Assembly (NCBI RefSeq): GCF_000012365.1
Contig: NC_007650.1
Location: 868,001-932,000 of the forward strand
Direction: 5' to 3'
DNA from: Burkholderia thailandensis E264
Lineage (GTDB): Bacteria; Pseudomonadota; Gammaproteobacteria; Burkholderiales; Burkholderiaceae
Length of the DNA stretch: 64,000 nt
The notes under the pieces were generated by a model that saw only the letters and a program-made list of their open reading frames with translations, searched no databases and was not told where the DNA came from. Below are positions 34,908 to 43,858 of this stretch, piece by piece (position 1 is the stretch's first letter; each line of letters opens with the position of its first letter). The position numbers were made by a program, and so were the translations under genes.

Positions 34908-35973
34908 GCTGAATCGCCGCTGGGCGAAGCTCAGCCTGAACGCCGACGAGCGGCTGCGCGTGTACCGGAAGATCGCGAAGATGCTCGGCAACGGGCTGCC
35001 GCTCCTCAAGGTGCTCGAGGAACTCGAATGGCGCGCGTCGCGCGAGGGCCGCAAGCCGCACGAGCCGCTCGCGATCGTGCTGTCCGACTGGCGCCTCGCC
35101 GTGCAGAACGGCGGGATGCTGTCCGAGGCGATGGGCGCCTGGGTGCCGGCGACCGAGCAGATGATCGTCGCGGCGGGCGAGCAGGCGGGGCGCATCGAGA
35201 ATGCGCTCGCGTCGGTGGCCGACATCGTGCAGTCGGGCCGCAAGATCCGCCGCGCGGTGACGGGCGGCGTCGCGTATCCGGCCGGGCTCGTCGTGATGGT
35301 GATCGGCTATCTGTACCTGTTCGGCACGCACGTGATCCCCAAATTCGCGCTGATCGCCGATCCGTCGCGCTGGCACGGCGCCGCGCGCTCGCTGTATCTG
35401 ATGTCGCTGTTCGTGCAGGGCTGGATGCTCGTCGTCGTCGCGGTGCTCGTCGCCGCGCTCGTCGGGCTCGCGTGGTCGCTGCCGCGCTGGCGCGGGCCGC
35501 TGCGCATCTATGCGGACCGCGTGCCGCCTTATTCGATCTACCGGCTCGTCGCGGGCAGCGGCTTTCTGATCGCGTTCTCGGCGCTGCAGGCGTCGGGCGT
35601 CACGGTCGAGAAGGCGCTGCTGAAGATCGGCGCGGTCGCGGGACCCTGGCTGCGCGAGCGGATCGACGACACGCTGGTCGGCGTGAAGTCGGGCCTGAAC
35701 GCCGGCGAGGCGCTGCTCAACACCGGCTACCAGTTCCCGTCGCGCGAGATCGTCGAGGATCTGTGCATCTACGCGGAGTACGGCGGCTTCGACGCGGCGC
35801 TCAAGATGCTCGCCGACGAATGGCTCGAAGAAGGCGTCGCGCGCATCGCCGCGCAGATGCGCGTGCTCAACGGCGTCGCGATCGTCGTGCTCGCGCTGCT
35901 GATCGGCTGGCTCGTGACGGGCTTCTTCGGCATCCAGCAGGAAATCGCCGCGATGACGCGCGCGATGCATTGA
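34897..35973 (+). CDS. pilR: Type IVB pilus inner-membrane platform protein PilR
   Basis: A 358-residue GspF/BfpE-type protein with three membrane segments (around AVTGGVAYPAGLVVMVIGYL, FVQGWMLVVVAVLVAALVGL and AIVVLALLIGWLVTGFFGIQ). The repeated F-domain pattern shows as LGNGLPLLKVLEELEW / AGEQAGRIENALASVADI and again as ASGVTVEKALLKIGA / GLNAGEALLNTGYQFP. Place between the ATPase and the pilin is normal for the R64-type order. Confidence 0.92.
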   Translation: MALELNRRWAKLSLNADERLRVYRKIAKMLGNGLPLLKVLEELEWRASREGRKPHEPLAIVLSDWRLAVQNGGMLSEAMGAWVPATEQMIVAAGEQAGRIENALASVADIVQSGRKIRRAVTGGVAYPAGLVVMVIGYLYLFGTHVIPKFALIADPSRWHGAARSLYLMSLFVQGWMLVVVAVLVAALVGLAWSLPRWRGPLRIYADRVPPYSIYRLVAGSGFLIAFSALQASGVTVEKALLKIGAVAGPWLRERIDDTLVGVKSGLNAGEALLNTGYQFPSREIVEDLCIYAEYGGFDAALKMLADEWLEEGVARIAAQMRVLNGVAIVVLALLIGWLVTGFFGIQQEIAAMTRAMH

Positions 35974-36020
35974 CGTCGCGCTTTTTCAAGCCGCGCATTT
36001 TCAATTCAGGAGAAACCAAC

Positions 36021-36572
36021 ATGAAACCACTCGCAGCCCATCCCGCCTATCGGCACGAGCCGGCGTTCTGCCGGCGTCACCGCAACGAGCGCGGCGCGTC
36101 GCTGCTCGAGAGCATCGCATATCTCGGCGTCGCGGCGATCGTGATCGTCGGCGCGATCGCGCTGCTCGGCTCGGCGTTTTCCAGTGCGAACACGAACCGG
36201 CTCGCCGAGGAGCTGAACGCGATTCAGACGGGGACGAAGAAGCTTTATATGGGGCAGGTGAATACCTACGGGACTGCGTCGCTGAACGCGAACCTCATCG
36301 CGGCGAAGGTGTTTCCGAACACGCTGCCAACCGGCACCAACGATGCAGTCTCGAATACGTGGGGCGGTACGGTAACCGTGAAGGGAGCGGGACAGACTTT
36401 TACGGTCGAGTACACGAACGTCCCGCGCGATGTCTGCATCAATACGCTGACTGCCGGCGGCAACTGGGTTTCGGCCAAAGTGGGCGAGAAATCCGTGAAC
36501 TATCCGGTTGCGCCGACCAACGCGACGGGTGCTTGCGCCGACAACGCCACGATCGTCTGGACGTCGAACTGA
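36021..36572 (+). CDS. pilS: Type IVB major prepilin PilS
   Basis: A 183-residue prepilin. CAGGAG precedes ATG 36021. The 25-residue leader ends HRNERG, with cleavage before ASLLESIAYLGVAAIVIVGA; the long leader and the non-Phe first residue are type IVB features. The globular domain has two Cys (DVCINTL and GACADN) for the C-terminal disulfide loop. The DNA of the variable part is less GC-rich than its neighbours. A prepilin peptidase gene is not in this locus, so a general one must act. Confidence 0.93.
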   Translation: MKPLAAHPAYRHEPAFCRRHRNERGASLLESIAYLGVAAIVIVGAIALLGSAFSSANTNRLAEELNAIQTGTKKLYMGQVNTYGTASLNANLIAAKVFPNTLPTGTNDAVSNTWGGTVTVKGAGQTFTVEYTNVPRDVCINTLTAGGNWVSAKVGEKSVNYPVAPTNATGACADNATIVWTSN

Positions 36573-36611
36573 CGCCGCCCGAGTCGTTTTCCAACATTCA
36601 CGCCGCCGCTC

Positions 36612-37091
36612 ATGTACGCGTTAGCCGCCGCACTGGCCCTCGCATCGCTTGCCGCCGTCTACGCGACGCTGCATGGCCCGTCCGTCGTTCCCGCACTGCA
36701 ACCGGCGCGCACCGCGCAAGTGCTCGCCGACGACCTCGCCGTCTATCGCCAGGCGGCGCTCGACTACGCGCGCGCGCATCCGGGCACGCGCGGCGCGGTG
36801 CCGAACGCGCAGCTCGCGTTTCCAGCGTGGTATCCGGGCGCGAACCCGCTATGGCGCAACTACGTCGAGAACGGCACTGTCGTCGCGTATGCGGCGTCGA
36901 TGCCGCCCGTGAACATCGCGGGCGAGATCGCGACGCGCGCCGACGGCTCGCTGCTCGCGGGCGTTGCATACCGTGGCGCGGTCGTGCGCCCCGCCTACGC
37001 GTATCCGGGCGCGCCCGCGAACGGCGTGCCGCTGCCTGCGGGGCTTTCGATCGCAAACGGTCTTCCGGTCTGGATGGGGCAGGCGTACTGA
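36612..37091 (+). CDS. pilM: PilM-like type IVB pilus protein
   Basis: A 159-residue protein with one N-terminal membrane segment (MYALAAALALASLAAVYATL) and a Tyr/Ala/Pro-rich domain (LAVYRQAALDYARAHPGTRG; FPAWYPGANPLWRNYVENGT). It resembles R64 PilM, a small essential but poorly understood component. In R64 pilM lies before pilN; here it lies between pilS and pilV, a rearranged order. The stop overlaps pilV (TGATG). Confidence 0.7.
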   Translation: MYALAAALALASLAAVYATLHGPSVVPALQPARTAQVLADDLAVYRQAALDYARAHPGTRGAVPNAQLAFPAWYPGANPLWRNYVENGTVVAYAASMPPVNIAGEIATRADGSLLAGVAYRGAVVRPAYAYPGAPANGVPLPAGLSIANGLPVWMGQAY

Positions 37092-38773
37092 TGCATTTCA
37101 AGTCTTCCCGCCGCCGCGCGCGCGGCTTCGCGCTGATCGAGATGCTCGGCGCGCTCGCGATCGCCGCGCTGATGCTGGCCGGCATCGCGGCGATGATGGA
37201 CGCGTCGCTCGACGACGTGCGCGCGCAGCAGGCCGCGCAGTATCAGGCGCAGGTGACGGCCGCGGCGACGCGCGCGTTGAAGCGCGACTACGATGCGTGG
37301 CTGCAGCGCGCGAACACGCAAACGCCCGTCGTGATGACGCTGGCCGATCTGCAGGCGGCGAACGATCTGCCCGCCGCGCTGCGCCCGGCGAACGCGTACG
37401 GCCAGCACACCTGCGTGCTCGTCAAGCGGAGCGCGAGCGGCGCCGGGCTCGACGCGCTCGTCGTGACGACAGGCGGCGAGACGATCGGCGACAAGGACCT
37501 CGGGCTCGTCGCCGCGAGCTCGGGGCCGGGCGGCGGCTCGATCAGCACGCGCTTTTCGACGGAGGCGCGCGGCGCGTTCGACGCTTGGCGCATGCCGCTT
37601 GGCGCATACCTCGGCGGCAGCTCGCCGAAATGCGATCCGGCCGACGCCTCGCCGCCGAACGCCGGCCACCTCGCGAACGAGATCTTCTTCAACGGCCCGG
37701 GCCAGCAGATCAACAGCGACTACCTGTACCGCGTCGGCGTGGGCGGGCATCCGGAGGCGAACGCGATGCAGGTGCCGATCTGGCTCACGCATACGTTCGT
37801 CGACGGCAGCGTGGACGCGGCGAACTGCGGCGCGGCCGGCGGCTACACGAACGGCAAGCTCGGCGCCGACGCGGACGGCAGGCTGCTCAGCTGCAGGAAC
37901 GGCGTGTGGCGCGGCGCGGGCGGCTACTGGAAGGACCCCGTTGAGACGGCCAACGATCTGCCCACCGATGCATCGAATGAAAAAGGCGACGTGCGCCTCA
38001 CGCTCGACACGTTCCGCGCTTATGCGTGGACGGGCGGCGCCTGGCAGGCGCTCGCGATCGATCAGAACGACAACCTGATCGTGCCCGGCGTCGTCTCCGC
38101 GAACCGGTACGAAATCACCGGGCGCGTCGTCGTCAACACGCCGTGCGCGGCGGATTCCACCCGGCCCACTGCGGGGCTCATATCGATGGGCCAGGACGGG
38201 CAGGTGCTGTCGTGCCAGAACGGCAAGTGGCTGCCGCAGTCGGGGATCAAGATCGGCAGCACCGACATGGATTGCCAGATCCTGATGGCGACACCCGGCG
38301 CGAAGGATTTCCCGCAATGCTCGCACACCTACACAGGCGGCTATCCGAACGGATCGTTCATCACGTACGCGGACGACGGCACCTACACGTACCGGATCGA
38401 GCGCCCGGTCACGCTCGACAACAACGGGCTCATTTCGGTGAGCGCGTACATGCACATGAGCTACGCGGTCTGCAATTCGAAAGGCTGGGAAGGGCAGATG
38501 CGGCTCGTCGTCGAGATCGTCGATATTCAGGACAACAAGGTGATCGCGCATGGCGATGCGCAATCGCCGAAGCTCATCGACGATGCGGCGACGATCAACG
38601 TCACGCTGAACCAGGCCGCCGAGCCGCGGCGGGGCTACAAGGTCGTGCTGTACAGCAACTGGGCGACCTACTCCGGCCCCGGGACGCCGTGGACGTCGGA
38701 CTACTGCAACAGCAAGCGGACATTCCTCCAGACGCCGCTCGCGACCGGCTGGACGATCAATTCGTTCTATTGA
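37091..38773 (+). CDS. pilV: PilV-like minor pilin/adhesin
   Basis: A 560-residue protein with a type IV prepilin-like start: RRRARG before FALIEMLGALAIAALMLAGI, giving a Phe and a Glu5. Residues 40-350 fit the PilV N-terminal domain, including two copies of a 'GADADGRLLSCRNGVW' / 'SMGQDGQVLSCQNGKWLPQS' motif found in PilV-type tip proteins. The last 200 residues (MDCQILMATPGAKDFPQCSH onward) form a Cys-containing terminal adhesin-like domain. In R64 the C-terminus is switched by a shufflon; no recombinase or inverted sfx repeats were seen, so it seems fixed. The last bases carry a hrpII-type box for sctC. Confidence 0.85.
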   Translation: MHFKSSRRRARGFALIEMLGALAIAALMLAGIAAMMDASLDDVRAQQAAQYQAQVTAAATRALKRDYDAWLQRANTQTPVVMTLADLQAANDLPAALRPANAYGQHTCVLVKRSASGAGLDALVVTTGGETIGDKDLGLVAASSGPGGGSISTRFSTEARGAFDAWRMPLGAYLGGSSPKCDPADASPPNAGHLANEIFFNGPGQQINSDYLYRVGVGGHPEANAMQVPIWLTHTFVDGSVDAANCGAAGGYTNGKLGADADGRLLSCRNGVWRGAGGYWKDPVETANDLPTDASNEKGDVRLTLDTFRAYAWTGGAWQALAIDQNDNLIVPGVVSANRYEITGRVVVNTPCAADSTRPTAGLISMGQDGQVLSCQNGKWLPQSGIKIGSTDMDCQILMATPGAKDFPQCSHTYTGGYPNGSFITYADDGTYTYRIERPVTLDNNGLISVSAYMHMSYAVCNSKGWEGQMRLVVEIVDIQDNKVIAHGDAQSPKLIDDAATINVTLNQAAEPRRGYKVVLYSNWATYSGPGTPWTSDYCNSKRTFLQTPLATGWTINSFY

Positions 38774-38784
38774 ACGGGCCTTCG
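38761..38784 (+). promoter_or_regulatory. hrpII-type box upstream of sctC
   Basis: TTCG at 38761-38764 and 38781-38784 with 16 bases between. It overlaps the last codons of pilV and lies 110 bp before sctC. It indicates that sctC follows HrpB and is not merely the end of the pilus operon. Confidence 0.78.
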
Positions 38785-38893
38785 CCGCGCGCGGCCGCCG
38801 CCGCGCGCCGCTGCGGTTAACTGCAGGGGTCTCCCATTCGCGGCGCGCGATCCGTCCGACACGGCGGTGCGCGCGCCCCCACCGGACGGACCC

Positions 38894-40711
38894 ATGAAGG
38901 CCAAGATCCCCGTTTTGCTGACCCTGCTGTCCCTGCTGTGCTCGCTCGCGAGCCTTTCCGCCGATGCCGCGCCGATCCGCTGGCGCAGCACCGAAATCCA
39001 GTACGCGGCGGAAGGCAAGGACGTGAAGGACGTGCTGCGCGATCTCGCCGCGAGTCAGAACATCGCGGCGAATGTCGCGCCCGGCGTGAGCGGCGCCGTC
39101 AGCGGCAAGATGAAGATGTCGCCGCAGCGCTTTCTGGACACGCTCGCCGCATCGTTCGGCTTCGTCTGGTATTACGACGGCACGGTGCTGTACGTGACGC
39201 CCGCGAGCGACATGAAGAGCACGCTCGTCAAGCTCGATCACGCGAACACGGGCGACCTGCGCGATCTGCTCGAACAGATGAAGGTGGCCGACCCGCGCTA
39301 TCCGATGACCTACAACGCGCAGCAGCGTACGGCGCTCGTCGCGGGGCCGCCGCGCTATGTCGAGCTCGTGACGAGCGTCGCCGAGCGGCTCGACGAGAAT
39401 TCCGCGCGCACGGGCGGCACGCAGATCCGCGTGTTCTCGCTGAAGCACGCGTGGGCCGCCGACCGCGACGTGAACGTCGACGGCACGACGGTGTCGATGC
39501 CGGGCGTCGCGTCGCTGCTGAACCGGATGTATCACCCGGGCGACGGCAAGCGCGCGTCACAGACGACGGTCGGCAAGCCGATCAGCCGCGCCGCGCCGAT
39601 GACGGATCTCGGCGGCGGACGCGGCGGCGTGCCGCCGTTGCCGCCGCTGCCGCCATACCTGCAGGCCGCGCAGCCGGGCGACGGCGCGGGCATGCCGGCG
39701 GGCAGCCCCGGCGGACAGGGCGGCGATCCGCGTGCGGGCGGCATGTTCGCCGCGGCGATCGCGAATCCGGGCGCGGGGCGCGCGCCCGGCGGCGGCATGC
39801 CCGACGCGAACGGCGTGCCCGGCGGCGCGGGCGACGCGGCCGATCTGCCGGTGATCCAGGCCGATCCGCGCACGAACTCGATCCTCGTGCGCGACGTGCC
39901 CGAGCACATGGCGCAGTATCCGGACCTCATCGCGCTCCTCGACGTGAAGCCGCGCCTGATCGAGATCGAGGCGCGCATCATCGAGATCGACGAAGGCGCG
40001 CTCAAGCAGCTCGGCGTCGACTGGCGCGCGCACAACAGCCATGTCGACCTGCAGACGGGCACGGGGCTCACGTCGCAGAATTCGTATGCGAACGGCACGC
40101 TGAATCCGACGTTCGGCTCGATCTCGCTTGCCGGCAACGATTCGGTCGGCGTGCCGGCGAGCCCGCTCGGCCTGTCGCTGACGGCCGTGCTCGGCGACGC
40201 CGGCCGCTATCTGCTTGCGCGGATCGACGCGCTCGAATCGTCGAACCAGGCGCGCACCGACGCGAGCCCGAAAGTCACGACGCTAGACAACGTCGAGGCG
40301 GTGATGGACAACAAGAAGCAGTTCTTCGTGCGCGTCGCGGGCTACACGTCGGCCGACCTGTACAGCATCTCGACGGGCGTGTCGCTGCGCGTGCTGCCGA
40401 TGGTCGTCGAGGAAGGCGGGCGCACGCAGATCAAGCTCGACGTGCGGATCGTCGACGGCGAGCTGTCGCAGCAGAGGGTCGACAACATTCCGGTGATCGT
40501 GTCGAACGAGATCAACACGCAGGCGTTCATCGAGCAGGGGCAGGCGCTCCTGATCGCGGGCTACAAGGTGGACGCTCGCTCGAGCACGCAATCGGGGGTG
40601 CCGGTGCTGTCGAAGCTGCCGCTGCTGGGCGCGCTGTTCCGTTCGACCGACAAGCAGGACAGCCACAGCGAGCGGCTCTTTCTCGTGACGCCGAGGGTGA
40701 TCGAGCCTTGA
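38894..40711 (+). CDS. sctC: T3SS outer-membrane secretin SctC (HrcC)
   Basis: A 605-residue secretin. The signal peptide ends near LSADAAPI (about residue 26). N0/N1 domains follow (VKDVLRDLAASQNIAANVAP; FVWYYDGTVLYVTPASDMKS; RYPMTYNAQQRTALVAGPPR). A Pro/Gly-rich insert lies at about 235-320. The N3 segment is RTNSILVRDVPEHMAQYPDL and the secretin core ends SKLPLLGALFRSTDKQ ... LFLVTPRVIEP. It completes the T3SS but lies 15 kb from the rest, beyond the pilus genes. Confidence 0.95.
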   Translation: MKAKIPVLLTLLSLLCSLASLSADAAPIRWRSTEIQYAAEGKDVKDVLRDLAASQNIAANVAPGVSGAVSGKMKMSPQRFLDTLAASFGFVWYYDGTVLYVTPASDMKSTLVKLDHANTGDLRDLLEQMKVADPRYPMTYNAQQRTALVAGPPRYVELVTSVAERLDENSARTGGTQIRVFSLKHAWAADRDVNVDGTTVSMPGVASLLNRMYHPGDGKRASQTTVGKPISRAAPMTDLGGGRGGVPPLPPLPPYLQAAQPGDGAGMPAGSPGGQGGDPRAGGMFAAAIANPGAGRAPGGGMPDANGVPGGAGDAADLPVIQADPRTNSILVRDVPEHMAQYPDLIALLDVKPRLIEIEARIIEIDEGALKQLGVDWRAHNSHVDLQTGTGLTSQNSYANGTLNPTFGSISLAGNDSVGVPASPLGLSLTAVLGDAGRYLLARIDALESSNQARTDASPKVTTLDNVEAVMDNKKQFFVRVAGYTSADLYSISTGVSLRVLPMVVEEGGRTQIKLDVRIVDGELSQQRVDNIPVIVSNEINTQAFIEQGQALLIAGYKVDARSSTQSGVPVLSKLPLLGALFRSTDKQDSHSERLFLVTPRVIEP

Positions 40712-40784
40712 GCGGGCGGCAAGCGGCCGCTTCGCGCGGGCGGAAACCGCATGCGCGCCGGCCCGAAGTGCGCGCGCATCGCGG

Positions 40785-41432
40785 TCATCGTCCGAGATAG
40801 AGATAGAGCGACGCGAACGCCGCCGCCACGATCGTCGCGGCGAGCGGCAGGCGGAACTGCGGCGCGCACTGGGCGATCTTGAGCATGAAGCCGGTGTGCA
40901 TGCGTTTCGGCGACGCGAGAAAAGCGACATACCAGGCGGCGAGATTCAGGCCGAACGCGATCGAGAACAGCGCGCCGATTCCCGCCGTGCGCATCGACGC
41001 ATGCAGGAGGCCGGATGCCGGCGGCGCGCCGATGCAGATCCACTGCCCGAGCAGAAGGCCCAGCCCCAGCGCGCCGAACGAATAGGTGTTGAGCATCACC
41101 TGATACGCGGCGAGCGCGAGCCACTTCTGCCGCGGCGCGGCGACGAGCAGGCCGAAGAGAATCATGCCGAGCGCGCCGAACACGTTCCAGATGTGTGGGC
41201 CGATGCCTTCCTGGATCGCTGTCTGAAGGTACGTGACCGGCTGGCGGCTGTGCAGCCAGTCGGTCACGACGACGCCCGCGATCGCGGGCAGCGCCCATGC
41301 GGCGAAGGCCACGAACGCGTCGAGGAACGCGCGGCCGGGCCAGAAGTCCGAGCGCACGAAACCGCGCGTGTGATGGCGAAGCCAGTGAAGGATTCGAAGC
41401 AGCAGCGTATGCAGGACGGGAGCGGCGATCAT
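40785..41432 (-). CDS. Multi-spanning inner-membrane protein of unknown function
   Basis: A 215-residue protein with about five hydrophobic spans (for example AFVAFAAWALPAIAGVVVTD, NVFGALGMILFGLLVAAPRQ, TAGIGALFSIAFGLNLAAWY). I do not recognise the family. ATG 41432 is preferred over an in-frame TTG six bases upstream. It is convergent with sctC with a 73-bp gap containing a short GC-rich dyad but no T-run. Confidence 0.65.
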   Translation of the reverse strand: MIAAPVLHTLLLRILHWLRHHTRGFVRSDFWPGRAFLDAFVAFAAWALPAIAGVVVTDWLHSRQPVTYLQTAIQEGIGPHIWNVFGALGMILFGLLVAAPRQKWLALAAYQVMLNTYSFGALGLGLLLGQWICIGAPPASGLLHASMRTAGIGALFSIAFGLNLAAWYVAFLASPKRMHTGFMLKIAQCAPQFRLPLAATIVAAAFASLYLYLGR

Positions 41433-41797
41433 GTTCAAGCGTGGGCCATGCGCGCCGGACGCACGCGCGACGCGTGTCGCGGGGCGGCGGGTGACGGCGC
41501 GCGGAGACGGCGGATGATTCGAGGTTGACGGCGGCGTGCGGCGAAACTGGGCATGGGCAGCCGGTTTGCTTGCGCACGCTTCGAATCATCGCCGAAAACG
41601 TTCGGCGCCGGGGGCGGCCGCGATGCCGACGGTGCGGAGCTATCGTGATCGCAGCCGGCATGCGCCGGTTTGCGCATGCTGCCCGGCGCGGTTGACGTGC
41701 AGACGGGGCAGGGCGATCGCCGCGGCTCGACGCGCGCCGGCGCGGCTCGGCATCGCGCATCGTCGACGCGGGCACGGCGCGGCGAAAACGCGCCGCT

Positions 41798-42028
41798 TCA
41801 GTTGCGCTTGCGCGAGCGCATCCGCACCGCCGAATCGAACAGCGCCTGCGCCCGGGCGAGCTCGTCGAGCGCGTGATCGAGCCGCGATACAGCGGACGCG
41901 TATTCGACGCTCGACGTCGTCTCGCCGGCGTCGCCGCGAACGGCGCGAAATGCGCGGTCGACGTTGCGCGTCGCCTCGAAAAAACGTTGTGCGGCCTCGG
42001 CTTCCCGGGAATGCGGGATCGACGACAT
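41798..42028 (-). CDS. Small helical protein, hypothetical
   Basis: A 76-residue protein (MSSIPHSREAEAAQRFFEAT ... ALFDSAVRMRSRKRN). GGAG lies 8 bases before ATG 42028. It is almost wholly helical, with heptad-like Ala/Leu spacing and a basic end, and has no Cys or signal. The size and helix recall T3SS accessory or chaperone-like proteins, but nothing specific is recognised and no hrpII box precedes it. The gap to the membrane protein downstream (41433-41797, 365 bp) shows no gene. Confidence 0.5.
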   Translation of the reverse strand: MSSIPHSREAEAAQRFFEATRNVDRAFRAVRGDAGETTSSVEYASAVSRLDHALDELARAQALFDSAVRMRSRKRN

Positions 42029-42306
42029 GGGCGTTGCTCCTCTGTTGCCGGATATGCCAAGCCGATCGCAAGCGCTCGCATCGCGCGATGCGCATCGGCA
42101 TGAACCGCTGAATGCAACCGCATCGGCCGCCGCGCTTGGCGCCGCGAGCCGATGCTCGCTCCGTTCCGATCGAGCGGCCCGCCTTGGCGGGACGGCAACG
42201 GATGACTGGCGCGCCGGACGATGCGCAGACCGATGCGCAGACGATGCAACGCCGCGCGTGTCGCCGCGCATCGCGCGTGAGGCCGTGCGCTCAGGCGGGC
42301 GGCGCG

Positions 42307-43107
42307 TCACCACGCATGGTTCGCATGCACGGGCGCCGCGTTGCCGAACGGCGCGACGGATTCGACGGGCGACAGATCGAACAGATCCCGCGTGAACCCG
42401 CGCGCCTGCTCGGCGGCGGGCCGGCGGCGCAGGCGCGCGACTTGCTCGACGAACGTATCGAAATCGCCGTCGCGCGTCGCCTTCGTGATTTCCGCGAGAT
42501 CGCGCGCCTTCAGCACGCTCGGTTGCGTGAGCCGCACGAAGTACGGCGCCTCGAGCTCGACCGACAGCGCGAGCGGATAGCTCTTGCCCGTCTGTTCCGC
42601 CTCGCGGCCGACGCAATCGACGACCGCCGCGCTTTGCGCGGCGCCGAGCGCCTTGCCCGTGCTCACGCTGCGCAGGTGATCGGGATACACGCGCAGGCGC
42701 GTGCCGATGCTGAGCTCGGTCGGCGATGCGCACACGAGCGCGTGGTAATGCTCGCGACGCCGGCCCGACGGCAGCGTCGCGCGGCTCGTGATGAAAGTAT
42801 GAAGCGGCAACTGGCGCACCTGGCCGCCCGCATCGATCCACGCATTCCACAACAGCACGTCTTCCGCCTTTCTTTCCAGCTGCCTCGCCTTGCTCGACGC
42901 CGGCGAGAACAGCGCGATCAGCGAGCCCGTGCGGTGCGCGGCGATCTGCGCGCTGTTGCCGAGCGGCTGGCCGATGCCCCACAGAAACCGCCCGCCTCCG
43001 AGCCGGCGCTCCCATTCCTTTCTCAGCACGATCGTCGGGAGTGCTTCGCCGGATTCGTGACCGATCTTGGTCCAGCAAAACGTCGGGGGGAGGTGTTTCA
43101 GTGTCAT
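42307..43107 (-). CDS. Uncharacterised protein divergent to a small HTH regulator
   Basis: A 266-residue soluble protein I cannot name. Distinct stretches are PPTFCWTKIGHESGEALPTI, RKEWERRLGGGRFLWGIGQP, REHYHALVCASPTELS and GREAEQTGKSYPLALSVELE. The Trp- and Gly-rich N-terminal block followed by His/Tyr residues looks like a real conserved domain. ATG 43107 has GAGAAAG 4 bases upstream; a TTG just before it is less likely. It is transcribed away from the HTH gene at 43187, with only 79 bp between them, so the pair is probably co-regulated. The region is less GC-rich than its surroundings, which fits later arrival. Confidence 0.6.
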   Translation of the reverse strand: MTLKHLPPTFCWTKIGHESGEALPTIVLRKEWERRLGGGRFLWGIGQPLGNSAQIAAHRTGSLIALFSPASSKARQLERKAEDVLLWNAWIDAGGQVRQLPLHTFITSRATLPSGRRREHYHALVCASPTELSIGTRLRVYPDHLRSVSTGKALGAAQSAAVVDCVGREAEQTGKSYPLALSVELEAPYFVRLTQPSVLKARDLAEITKATRDGDFDTFVEQVARLRRRPAAEQARGFTRDLFDLSPVESVAPFGNAAPVHANHAW

Positions 43108-43150
43108 CAACTTTCTCGGAATGCGGCCGACCGCCAGCTTCGACGATCAA

Positions 43151-43179
43151 TTCATTAGGCGTTAATGTATATGTATAAT
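43151..43179 (+). promoter_or_regulatory. Candidate sigma70 promoter of the small HTH gene (leaderless)
   Basis: TTCATT (43151-43156), 17 bases, then a perfect TATAAT (43174-43179). The start codon at 43187 is 8 bases after the -10, so the transcript would begin at or next to the ATG. Two tandem TGTATA words (43166-43177) overlap the -10 and could be an operator. Confidence 0.55.
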
Positions 43180-43186
43180 GCATACT

Positions 43187-43528
43187 ATGGAAGCCCCTAA
43201 GAGACATTTTTCTGTTCAGGACCTGTTGAGCCGACTATTGGCCGATACCCGCTCATCCAGCGAGATTGCCAGGCTTTCGGGCGTCAGTCAGCCAACCGTC
43301 TCGCGACTCAGGTCGTCGAGCGGGCGCCGGCTGCGCAAGAGCGCGTCATTCAATAAGCTATGCAGTTTCTACGGCGTGGAGACGCGGCAATCGGGCCGGC
43401 TGTCGGCGCCGTACAACGATCTGCTGCGCGAGGCGATCGTCGAGGCATGGGACGGCTCCGAAGAGCACGGCCGCGCGCTGCTCGGCGTGATCAAGGGATT
43501 GAAGGAGCTGAGCAGCAAGCCGGGATGA
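43187..43528 (+). CDS. Small helix-turn-helix regulator
   Basis: About 113 residues with a clear HTH near residues 28-48 (SSEIARLSGVSQPTVSRLRS) and a helical C-terminus (DLLREAIVEAWDGSEEHGRA). This resembles short Cro/CI-like DNA-binding proteins. I chose ATG 43187; an ATG at 43178 overlaps the perfect -10 hexamer and would need an upstream promoter. It is divergent to the unknown gene at 42307-43107 and probably autoregulates the shared 79-bp region. Confidence 0.65.
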   Translation: MEAPKRHFSVQDLLSRLLADTRSSSEIARLSGVSQPTVSRLRSSSGRRLRKSASFNKLCSFYGVETRQSGRLSAPYNDLLREAIVEAWDGSEEHGRALLGVIKGLKELSSKPG

Positions 43529-43858
43529 CGGCCGGCGCGATGCGTGCGTTCGATCGCGTGCGGATTCGCGGCGCGCCGTGCGCGATCGCGGTCGCGCGGA
43601 TGCGTCGCTAACGCCGCGTGCGGCGATGAGAACCGGAATCGCACGCGACCGAACGACATCCGCTGCGTGGATCGCGAATCGGCGTGACGAAAGGGGGAGG
43701 CATTTCAGGTGTCGCCCGCGATGACGCGACGCGGCGCGATGGAACCGCGCCGGCATGCATCGTGACGATGTGCGCGGCCGGCGCGCGGCGCGCCGGCCGG
43801 TCTTGCCCGCGTTGCGATGCGGGCCGCCGAATGCGGGCCGCACGTTTCGCGGCTGCTT
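43529..43858. other. Convergent intergenic region with a GC-rich hairpin
   Basis: A 330-bp gap with no gene. A perfect 11-bp inverted repeat (43775-43785 / 43789-43799) with a 3-base loop lies between the convergent genes. There is no clear T-run, so it is at most a weak terminator. Confidence 0.5.
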
